Below are positions 8,139 to 15,803 of a DNA stretch of 36,207 nt, one piece after another. The stretch is from Bacteroidales bacterium. Its GTDB lineage: Bacteria; Bacteroidota; Bacteroidia; Bacteroidales; FEN-979. Location: assembly GCA_014860625.1 (NCBI GenBank), contig JACZJJ010000040.1, positions 1 to 36,207 of the forward strand, in the 5' to 3' direction. Both the position numbers and the translations under genes were made by a program. The first letter of the stretch is position 1; every line of letters begins with the position of its first letter. The notes below the pieces were generated by a model. That model did not search any database and had not been told where the DNA came from. It saw nothing but the letters and a program-made list of their open reading frames with translations.

Positions 8139-9385
8139 GCTTGAGGACTATGGAGGAAACTCCGGTAAAAAAGTTAGACATTTTATTCATTGGCAATGAT
8201 AAGGCCACTCTCAAATCCTTCCAGGAAAGTGACCTTTTTAACACAACCATTATGCCCAATGGCCTTTCTGCGATGTACTGGTTGACAGATCATGAATTTA
8301 GGTTGTTTAATTTTGATACCAACGCTGAACAGGCTCCTCTTTATCGTGAAACAAAAGTGATAGATGCAATCCTTTGTGAGGCAAAGCTTCCCGGAATGAA
8401 AGGGCTTGCATTGTATCGTAAACTTAGACTTCATAACATCTATACAAAGATTCCATTTATCCTTTTGGCGCTTTGTCGTGAAGCAGATATTTCGGAAGAG
8501 GCAATGGATGTTGGTGTCGACGACTATTACCATTGCCGGTATACACCGGAGAGAATTTATAACCGAATTCTTTTTCTTAAAATATTTAAGGCGGAATTTG
8601 TTGTAAAATCATTTGAATCCCTTATCGACCGCGATCTTGCTGCATACAAAACACCCCTGTTGAAAAGAAGTTTCGATATTCTTGTCGCCCTGTTCGCTTT
8701 GATTCTATTATCACCTGTAATCCTGTTTACTATGCTTGCCATCCGTTTGGAATCAAGAGGGAAAGTATATTACTTCTCAAAACGTGTTGGGGCTAATTAT
8801 AAGATATTCAACTTTTACAAATTCCGTTCGATGTACCATGATGCAGATAAGCGGCTTAAAGAGGTGGCTCATCTTAACCAATATTTAACGGATACTGTTG
8901 AAGAATCCTGTGTTGCATGCGCCAAATTACCCGAAGGAGAAAATTGCTCACCAATGGTCTATTATGATGGAGAAGAGATTTGCGAACGATTGGCAAATAT
9001 GCGGAAAAGTGCCCGCAAAGCTTTTTTGAAAATTGTCAATGATCCACGGATTACAAATGTGGGAAAATTTATTCGAAGAACAAGTATTGATGAACTCCCT
9101 CAATTGTTCAACGTATTGAAAGGAGATATGTCGATTGTCGGGAACCGCCCTCTACCATTAAATGAAGCAGAAGCGCTTACCAAGAAGAAATGGAGTCGCA
9201 GGTTTAAGGTATCAGCTGGGCTAACCGGGTTATGGCAGATAAAGAAACGTGGAAAGGGTGGTTCTATGTCAGAAGAGGAACGTTTTACGATTGATAATTA
9301 CTATGCAGAGCATAATTCGTTTTGGGGAGATCTCGGCATCATCTTCAAAACATTCGGAGCGCTCTTTCAAAAAGAAAATGTGTAA
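8135..9385 (+). CDS. Initiating sugar transferase with N-terminal pseudo-receiver domain
   Basis: The C-terminal ~235 residues are a bacterial sugar transferase of the WcaJ/EpsL type, which moves a sugar-1-phosphate onto undecaprenyl phosphate and so starts a repeat unit. Visible are the membrane hairpin (KRSFDILVALFALILLSPV), FYKFRSM, NDPRITNVGKFIR, SIDELPQ, GDMSIVGNRP and GLTGLWQ. The first ~150 residues align with the neighbouring response regulator, but its chemistry is gone: the phospho-Asp is Glu (E82 in LCEAKLP), the acidic pair is N21-D22, the Ser/Thr switch is Ala (A112) and the Lys position is Cys (C134). An insertion with C259, C262, C271 and C283 follows FYKFRSM; I recall similar inserts in Bacteroidota transferases. 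Start 8135 overlaps the regulator's stop; 8117 and 8150 are alternatives. Confidence 0.93.
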   Translation: MSLRTMEETPVKKLDILFIGNDKATLKSFQESDLFNTTIMPNGLSAMYWLTDHEFRLFNFDTNAEQAPLYRETKVIDAILCEAKLPGMKGLALYRKLRLHNIYTKIPFILLALCREADISEEAMDVGVDDYYHCRYTPERIYNRILFLKIFKAEFVVKSFESLIDRDLAAYKTPLLKRSFDILVALFALILLSPVILFTMLAIRLESRGKVYYFSKRVGANYKIFNFYKFRSMYHDADKRLKEVAHLNQYLTDTVEESCVACAKLPEGENCSPMVYYDGEEICERLANMRKSARKAFLKIVNDPRITNVGKFIRRTSIDELPQLFNVLKGDMSIVGNRPLPLNEAEALTKKKWSRRFKVSAGLTGLWQIKKRGKGGSMSEEERFTIDNYYAEHNSFWGDLGIIFKTFGALFQKENV

Positions 9386-9394
9386 AAATCAGCA

Positions 9395-10165
9395 ATGGTG
9401 AAGGATATCAGAATCACGACAATCGGTTTATTCATTTTCTGCATTGCTTTTGCTGTATCGACATTCGGACAGGAGCGGGATACCCTCTTTGTTTTCAACC
9501 CGATCGTTGACGATATTACACTTCGTATCCCTCCCCTGGATGACTTGATAGACTCTGCTATTGTGCATTCACCCTCTATCGCTTCAGTTGATGCCGAGAT
9601 CTATATCAGGAAATACGGAATCAAATCGGCACGGCGTGATATTATGCAAAACTTTTATTTGGATGCCGGCCTTGACGTTACATACCTCGATGGATTAACG
9701 AATAACGCAACAAACTTAGGTGATATTAATTCAGTGCTCACCAATCAGAATAATTCCGGTTATGCTGCAGGCATTTCTATTCGGATGCCACTTGACGACC
9801 TTATGGATCACCGAAACAGGGTAAAAACTGCCACCAAATTTATGGAACAAGCTTACTCAGAACGTGATATTCAGATCCGGCTAGTCAGAAGAGATATCAT
9901 TGAGCAATATAACAGGTTAATCATTAATCAAAAGATTCTGAAGATTGCCAACGACAACCAGATTTTTATGTCACTCCAGATGGCCATGGCTGAGAAGGAG
10001 TTTTTAAACGGCCAACTAAGTCTTTATGACCTAGCAAGACTTAATGAAATGAACCGAAAAGCAGTAACAGATTTTGAAGATTCCCGCAATGAATTCTACA
10101 ACGCCTATATGATTTTACAGGAGATTGTTGGAATTAGATTTAACGTGATAAACAACATCGAATAG
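9395..10165 (+). CDS. Half-size TolC-like outer membrane protein
   Basis: A signal peptide (residues 1-26, ending AVSTFG) is followed by a periplasmic protein with long helices, and by IPPLDDLIDSAIVHSPSI near the start, the usual opening of an outer-membrane efflux (OEP) repeat. Only one OEP-type repeat of about 190 residues is present: 256 residues in all, against roughly 420-490 for a TolC monomer with two repeats. The helical end (EKEFLNGQLSLYDLARLNEM) matches the family. The gene shares one base with the next (TAGTG), so it is coupled to the LysM co-polymerase. It could form the outer-membrane channel or a periplasmic conduit for the polymer, perhaps as a larger oligomer than trimeric TolC. 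The family is likely, the role inferred. Confidence 0.75.
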   Translation: MVKDIRITTIGLFIFCIAFAVSTFGQERDTLFVFNPIVDDITLRIPPLDDLIDSAIVHSPSIASVDAEIYIRKYGIKSARRDIMQNFYLDAGLDVTYLDGLTNNATNLGDINSVLTNQNNSGYAAGISIRMPLDDLMDHRNRVKTATKFMEQAYSERDIQIRLVRRDIIEQYNRLIINQKILKIANDNQIFMSLQMAMAEKEFLNGQLSLYDLARLNEMNRKAVTDFEDSRNEFYNAYMILQEIVGIRFNVINNIE

Positions 10166-12858
10166 TGAAGCTAATTCACCTAATAAAATTATTACAGCGA
10201 TATATCATTCTGATTATCCTGGTCCCTCTCTTTTTAGCTGCAATGGTCTATCTATTTACCAGAAAACAGGCCAATAATTATCTATCAGAGACAACTATTT
10301 ACACAGGTATAACTTCAGGATATTCAGTAAACCAGGAAGCACGGGTTGATAACTTTGTTAGCGTTACTGCCTATGATAACCTCATCAACCTGATCAAATC
10401 AAGGAAAACTTTGGAAGAGGTTTCTGTGAGGCTGCTGGCTCAGCACCTGATGCTGGATCACTATGACCCCAAATATATCCAACAGGAAAATTTCGAGGAG
10501 TTGCTGGTCGAAGTTCCTCCTGATGTAGTTCAAATTGTGAGGAAATATAAACGAAACCAAAAGCAACAACAACAATTTTACCGTCCTCCTCAAAAAACAT
10601 CCTATTTTGAAGAAGACAACAGCGAAAATCCATCGGCCTCCCCTACTGTGAGAGATGGTGGATACCAAACCGATCCGGGGAAAGAGATTTCTAAGGGTTC
10701 CCATTTTGTGAAACGCGGAGAAACCATGTATTCTATCGCGAAAAAGTATCGGGTTAGTATTGAGGATCTGATGAGGTTGAATAACCTTGATTCATATGAA
10801 CTTGCAGAAGGTCAGGGAATTAGGGTCAACGACAACTTTTCACCATCCACAACTGCTGACTATCCATATCCTGCCCCGGTCAGAGCAGGTGGAATTGATA
10901 CTGTTTTTGGAGATGACTATGCCAGGGATGATGATACTACTCCTCTGATTACCAAGCAGTGGATCAGTATTGAGCCTGTTCATCAAGAAAGATATGATAC
11001 TGCTACTCCTTACGAACGATGTGTCAGAGAATTGATGGATTATGGGAACTCTAATGATTATAACTACATTTACAAACTCTGGAGTTCTAACAATAAATTC
11101 TATAGTATTGAGGCACTCAACGCAGTTAATGTCACCCGGATTCTGAGCAGCGACCTTATAACTGTTCAATATACAAATCCTGACCCAGGTATTTGCCAGC
11201 AGACCCTTATCATCCTCACCCAGGTTTTCATCAATAGCTATAAAGAACTTCGGCAGCACCAAACAGATGCTGTTGTCGCCTATTTCAAGCGGCAGCTGGA
11301 AGAAGCAATGAGGAAATTAAAGAAAGCCGAATACGATCTTTTGGTATTTAATGAAAAGAATAAGATAATAAATTACTATGAGCAAACGAAAGCAATAGCT
11401 GGATGGAAAGAGCAAATTGATGAAAATTACTCCGATGCCCAGATTGCTTATGCCTCAGCTGACGCAGCAATAACAATTATTGAGAAAAAGTTAGAGTCTC
11501 ATGCTAAGCTTACATTGAATACAAATGCGATCCTTGAACTTCGCTCCGAACTTGCTAATTTAACGATGCAGATTGTCAACATAGAGATTGATCTTGGCAA
11601 TGATTCTGCAACTATAAAACAGCTAGCAGATTTAAAAATACATGCTGATTATCTGAAAAAAGAGATTAGAAAAAACCTGGACGACCTATATGTCATAAAC
11701 AATAGTGTGGAGGGCCTCCCTGTTGCTGATCTGCTGAATGCCTGGCTTACGAATGTGATTGCTTATGAAGAGAGTAAAGCTGCCTTCCGCGTCCTGACTC
11801 AAAGGCGAAAAGATTTCCAGGGCTATTATGAAATTTTTGCACCATTGGGGGCAGAATTAAAGCGTATCGAAAGGCTAATTGGCGTTACCGAAGAGGAATT
11901 CCTGCAACTTCTCCATGATCTAAACCTGGCAAAACTCCGGCAACAAGATGACGAGATGTCAACTAATTTAAAAGTAGTTGACCCACCTTATTATCCTTTG
12001 AAGCCATTAAAATCAAAAGCCATGTTTCTGGTGATTATTGCAGCTTTTATTGGACTCATGCTTATTCTTGCTATCCTAATTGCGATGGAGTATTTTGATA
12101 CGACCATTAAAACAATGGAACGAGCTGAAAAATTACTCAAATTGAAGGTTGCAGGGATCTATCCCCATATCTCACGAAAACTCCAATCAGCTGACATGGA
12201 ATTCATTGTACCCAGGCTGGTAGAAATGATGGTACAGAATATCTCACTCGCTGTAAAGACGCAAAAAGAGGAGAATAAAAAACCCATCATGATTCTCCTT
12301 TTCAGCATGCTTGATGAAGAAGGGAAGACAACCATTGGAAGAGAACTTTGCAACAAATTGCAAACCTTCGGTGAGAAAGTTCTATATCTAAACTATTACC
12401 GCGTAGATACTGAAAGCACCTCTCCCTATTTTGAAGATCCTTCACAACCAACAATAACTGATGTCGAAATTCAATATGAAGTCAGGAATACCTTTTTTGA
12501 GACACAGAATCTGGAAGAGTTGATACCCGGCCTCGACATATACAAACAATCAGAGTACGATCTTATTTTTGTCGAAGTTCCATCTCTTATTAATAATCCC
12601 TATCCAATTGAATTTGTCAATACATTCGACCTTGCACTGTTGGTTGTAAGAGCAAACCGCTCCTGGAAAGAAGCAGATATCGTTATCCTTGATTCAGTCA
12701 AATCTTTGTGCAAACAAGAACCGCAGATTATTCTGAATGGAGTAGAACTTTATTTCCTGGATTCAGTTTTCGGTGAAGTCCCGAAACCCAGATCCGAGTT
12801 TCGACGTATGATAACCAGAATACTTCTTTTCCGCTTTCGTGAAAAGAGTAGGGTTTGA
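10165..12858 (+). CDS. Wzz/GumC-type polysaccharide co-polymerase with LysM domain and degenerate BY-kinase domain
   Basis: This 897-residue inner membrane protein controls chain length and couples polymerisation to export. Its order is: first membrane helix (residues ~10-28, YIILIILVPLFLAAMVYLF); a Pro/Gln-rich periplasmic linker; a LysM domain (~180-223, HFVKRGETMYSIAKKYRV) expected to bind peptidoglycan; a long coiled-coil part; a second helix (~619-645); and a cytosolic domain of the bacterial tyrosine kinase (BY-kinase) type. That domain keeps EGKTT (K721) but lacks a full Walker A; Walker A' reads VLYLNYYR (N743, Y744 where Asp is usual), Walker B reads IFVEVP (E804 for Asp), and there is no tyrosine-rich tail. 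It is probably a pseudokinase. The start is GTG 10165, one base overlapping the upstream gene. Confidence 0.88.
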   Translation: MKLIHLIKLLQRYIILIILVPLFLAAMVYLFTRKQANNYLSETTIYTGITSGYSVNQEARVDNFVSVTAYDNLINLIKSRKTLEEVSVRLLAQHLMLDHYDPKYIQQENFEELLVEVPPDVVQIVRKYKRNQKQQQQFYRPPQKTSYFEEDNSENPSASPTVRDGGYQTDPGKEISKGSHFVKRGETMYSIAKKYRVSIEDLMRLNNLDSYELAEGQGIRVNDNFSPSTTADYPYPAPVRAGGIDTVFGDDYARDDDTTPLITKQWISIEPVHQERYDTATPYERCVRELMDYGNSNDYNYIYKLWSSNNKFYSIEALNAVNVTRILSSDLITVQYTNPDPGICQQTLIILTQVFINSYKELRQHQTDAVVAYFKRQLEEAMRKLKKAEYDLLVFNEKNKIINYYEQTKAIAGWKEQIDENYSDAQIAYASADAAITIIEKKLESHAKLTLNTNAILELRSELANLTMQIVNIEIDLGNDSATIKQLADLKIHADYLKKEIRKNLDDLYVINNSVEGLPVADLLNAWLTNVIAYEESKAAFRVLTQRRKDFQGYYEIFAPLGAELKRIERLIGVTEEEFLQLLHDLNLAKLRQQDDEMSTNLKVVDPPYYPLKPLKSKAMFLVIIAAFIGLMLILAILIAMEYFDTTIKTMERAEKLLKLKVAGIYPHISRKLQSADMEFIVPRLVEMMVQNISLAVKTQKEENKKPIMILLFSMLDEEGKTTIGRELCNKLQTFGEKVLYLNYYRVDTESTSPYFEDPSQPTITDVEIQYEVRNTFFETQNLEELIPGLDIYKQSEYDLIFVEVPSLINNPYPIEFVNTFDLALLVVRANRSWKEADIVILDSVKSLCKQEPQIILNGVELYFLDSVFGEVPKPRSEFRRMITRILLFRFREKSRV

Positions 12859-12886
12859 TCCTCCATCTTAACCCGCTTGCCTGTTT

Positions 12887-14269
12887 ATGTTCAATGCGAT
12901 AAGGAAAATAATCAAAAATAAAAATTTCCTTTCTTTGATGGGGAATGTCATTACGGCATCTCTTGGATTCCTTACTTTCTTTGTTCTAGTGAGAAGTATT
13001 GAGCAGGACCCCTTCGGGGAATGGGTTCTCTTTATCACTGCGGCTACTCTAATAGATCTCCTGCGGTTTGGAATCACACGGGTAGGACTAACCCGCTTCC
13101 TATCCGGCGCCAAGCCTGATGAAAGAAAACACTTCATCGGATCCAGTTGGTTGATCGGGTTGGTGAGTATCGCGGTAATGGCGTTTCTACTCTACCCTTT
13201 GGTATTAATATTTCCTGAGACGATAAAAAATTCAGGATTTAACCTTTTCTTTATCTGGTATGTCCCTCTGGCACTATCCAATCTTCCTTGGGGAAACGCA
13301 ACTTCAATTTTACAGGCAGATGAAGAATTTGATAAGATTCTGCTTGTAAGATTTATAAATACCGGGAGTTTTTTACTTTTTCTGGTACTTAATTACTACA
13401 TCTGGAGGGTGAGTGTAGAATGGATTGTCATCTGGAATATCCTTACCAATGTACTTACCTCCATCATGTGTACTGCATTTAACTGGGATGGATCCTGGTA
13501 TATATTTCAAGCCAGAAGATACACAACCAAAATTACACTCAATTTCGGAAAATATTCGATGGGAACTTCTATAGGAAGTAGCTTATTAAAAAGTGCCGAT
13601 GCTTTTATCATTGGTCTTAGCCCATTCCTGGGTACAACCGGCGTCGCTCTCTATAGTATTCCAATCAAGTTCACAGAAGCCATAGAAATTATCATTCGCA
13701 GTTTCGGTGCCACCTCATTTCCCAAGTTATCTAAATTTAGTATTGAAGGGAATATCCCTGAGTTCCGCCGGGTTCTCTACCAATACGCAGGATTTCTTAC
13801 GTATCTCCTGATTCCCATTGCTATTATCAGCGCCTTCTTTGCCAAGGATTTTGTGATAATTCTGGGGGGAAAACAGTACAAGGATGTTGCCGATGGATTG
13901 GCTATAGTTATGCAGATGTTTATTATATTTTCGCTGTTATTACCTATTGACCGGTTCACGGGAATTGGCTTGGACGCGATCAACAAACCTGATAAAAATT
14001 TTTATAAGACCCTGATAATGACATCAACAAATATTGTTGGGGATCTTATTGCTGTATTTCTGGTGCATTGGCTGTTCCCTTCATTAAGTATGGTGACCAT
14101 TCTGATATTCATTTCCATTGGGTCTATCGGGTTCGAGATTATGGGAGTTGTATTTGGCTTTTATTATTTGAACAAAGAGGTTCCTCTCAAATTTTTCTCT
14201 ATTTTTACAGAAGGTTTGGTTGTTTATAGAGATCTATATCAAAAGGCGCTTGAATTTATAAGAAAATAA
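12887..14269 (+). CDS. Wzx-type polysaccharide flippase
   Basis: The 460-residue product is almost entirely hydrophobic helices, about 12-14, with the pattern of MOP-superfamily polysaccharide transporters. The N-terminal FLSLMGNVITASLGFLTFF followed by LVRSIEQDPFGEW is the common opening of oligosaccharide flippases (the helix-1 region, then an Arg-Ser and a FGEW-like turn). It would move the lipid-linked repeat unit from the cytosolic to the periplasmic face of the inner membrane. It lies between the co-polymerase and the Wzy-like gene, the usual company of Wzx. Substrate specificity cannot be read. The start ATG has no Shine-Dalgarno, as for most genes here. Confidence 0.88.
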   Translation: MFNAIRKIIKNKNFLSLMGNVITASLGFLTFFVLVRSIEQDPFGEWVLFITAATLIDLLRFGITRVGLTRFLSGAKPDERKHFIGSSWLIGLVSIAVMAFLLYPLVLIFPETIKNSGFNLFFIWYVPLALSNLPWGNATSILQADEEFDKILLVRFINTGSFLLFLVLNYYIWRVSVEWIVIWNILTNVLTSIMCTAFNWDGSWYIFQARRYTTKITLNFGKYSMGTSIGSSLLKSADAFIIGLSPFLGTTGVALYSIPIKFTEAIEIIIRSFGATSFPKLSKFSIEGNIPEFRRVLYQYAGFLTYLLIPIAIISAFFAKDFVIILGGKQYKDVADGLAIVMQMFIIFSLLLPIDRFTGIGLDAINKPDKNFYKTLIMTSTNIVGDLIAVFLVHWLFPSLSMVTILIFISIGSIGFEIMGVVFGFYYLNKEVPLKFFSIFTEGLVVYRDLYQKALEFIRK

Positions 14270-14310
14270 GTGCCGTAACACATTAGAGACTACAACGATT
14301 ATATTTTGAA

Positions 14311-15771
14311 ATGCAGGATCCATTCACTTCAAAAACAGGTGCATACAGGATTTCTTATCCGTTAGTTTCATTCTTGCTATTTCTCTCTTTGGTTGGAGTC
14401 GGCTACTTTATTGCCGATATGGGCATTATTGCCGTCGCTGCCCTCCTGATTCTTCCATTTGGATTCTTTTTTTTAGTAAAAATATTTGAAAATCCTGTAT
14501 ACTCTTTTTTTAGCGTCTATATTGCCAATTTCACTGTTCTTGGTATCAATAGATATATCATGGACGCCCCATTAGGGCTAACTGTTGATGCATTACTAGC
14601 ACTTACTTACGTTACCGTTTTCTTTCACTATTTCTATAAACAATTTGATTGGAGTAAGCTCAATAACATGGTTGTAATTGCAGCAGTAATTTGGGCTTCA
14701 TATGGAATTCTTCAGCTTTTCAATCCTATTGTCGTAAGCCGTTTTGCATGGCTTTACAGTGCAAGAGGTGCATCTTTATACATGCTATTGACTGTTATGC
14801 TTGTTTTTATCTTGATGGATAAGTACAAATACTTCAAGACTTTTTTGTACCTATGGGCCTTTTTTGAGATGGCGGGCGCTTTGAAAGCTATGGTTCAAAT
14901 ATATGTTGGCCTTGATCCATATGAAAAATATTGGCTCAATGTTGTTGGATACTCAACCCACGTAATGTTTGGGCAACTTCGTGCATTCTCGTTTTTCACT
15001 GATGCAGGACAATTCGGAGCATCCCAGGCCCATACAGCAATGGTAGCCGCAATTATAGTTATCTCAACGAAAAGCAATATGGAAAGAGTTTTCTTTTTCC
15101 TTACTGCTGTCCTCTGTTTTTGGGGTATGCTCCTTTCAGGTACCCGAGGTGTATGGGGGGTTATTGGTGGAGCCGGAGCATTTTACCTTGCTACAACACG
15201 TAACTATAGACTCTTTATATTTGGTGCTATTTCTGGGATTTTGGTATTTTCATTTTTCCGATACACATATATCGGATCAGGAATTTATTTTGTAAATCGA
15301 ATGCGTACAGCATTTGACCCAAAAAATCCATCGCTTATCATGCGCCTGGAAAATAGGGCTAAATTGAGGCCATATCTGGCAACTCGTCCGTTTGGAGGGG
15401 GGATTGGTAATGCCGGAACGAAAGCAAAGGTATATGCCCCAAATGCTTTTTTATCAAATATTGCAACAGATAGCTGGTATGTAGAAATATGGGCAGAACA
15501 GGGCGTGGTTGGACTGGCTCTTCATCTCGCCCTGGTAAGCATGATTTTAATAAAGGGATCGTATATCTCAATGTTCCGAATACGGGATCCAGCTCTTCAG
15601 GGAAAAATGGCGGCAATTCTGAGTGGAATTTTTGGTATTATGGTTTCCAGTTATGGGAATGGTGTATTCGGTCAGATGCCTACCGGACTTGTTGTATACT
15701 CTTGTATGGCGTTTGCTTTTATGGGACCTCAGTTCGATGCGGAGATCCAAGAAAAAACTCTAAAGAAATAA
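14311..15771 (+). CDS. Wzy/O-antigen ligase-family polymerase
   Basis: The 486-residue membrane protein has roughly ten to twelve helices and a large periplasmic loop. Diagnostic for the O-antigen ligase/polymerase (Wzy_C) family are LLSGTRGVWG in the core, the following loop with RMRTAFDP, and the stretch RPFGGGIGN followed by DSWYVEIWAEQGVVG, where loop residues contact the lipid-linked glycan. It would join repeat units in the periplasm (Wzy role) or transfer finished chains (ligase role); with Wzx and a Wzz-like protein next to it, polymerase is the better guess. It starts 41 bases after the flippase gene. Family confident, polymerase versus ligase open. Confidence 0.85.
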   Translation: MQDPFTSKTGAYRISYPLVSFLLFLSLVGVGYFIADMGIIAVAALLILPFGFFFLVKIFENPVYSFFSVYIANFTVLGINRYIMDAPLGLTVDALLALTYVTVFFHYFYKQFDWSKLNNMVVIAAVIWASYGILQLFNPIVVSRFAWLYSARGASLYMLLTVMLVFILMDKYKYFKTFLYLWAFFEMAGALKAMVQIYVGLDPYEKYWLNVVGYSTHVMFGQLRAFSFFTDAGQFGASQAHTAMVAAIIVISTKSNMERVFFFLTAVLCFWGMLLSGTRGVWGVIGGAGAFYLATTRNYRLFIFGAISGILVFSFFRYTYIGSGIYFVNRMRTAFDPKNPSLIMRLENRAKLRPYLATRPFGGGIGNAGTKAKVYAPNAFLSNIATDSWYVEIWAEQGVVGLALHLALVSMILIKGSYISMFRIRDPALQGKMAAILSGIFGIMVSSYGNGVFGQMPTGLVVYSCMAFAFMGPQFDAEIQEKTLKK

Positions 15772-15803
15772 CTTATCAACCATATGATTCTTATTTATAA
15801 GAC

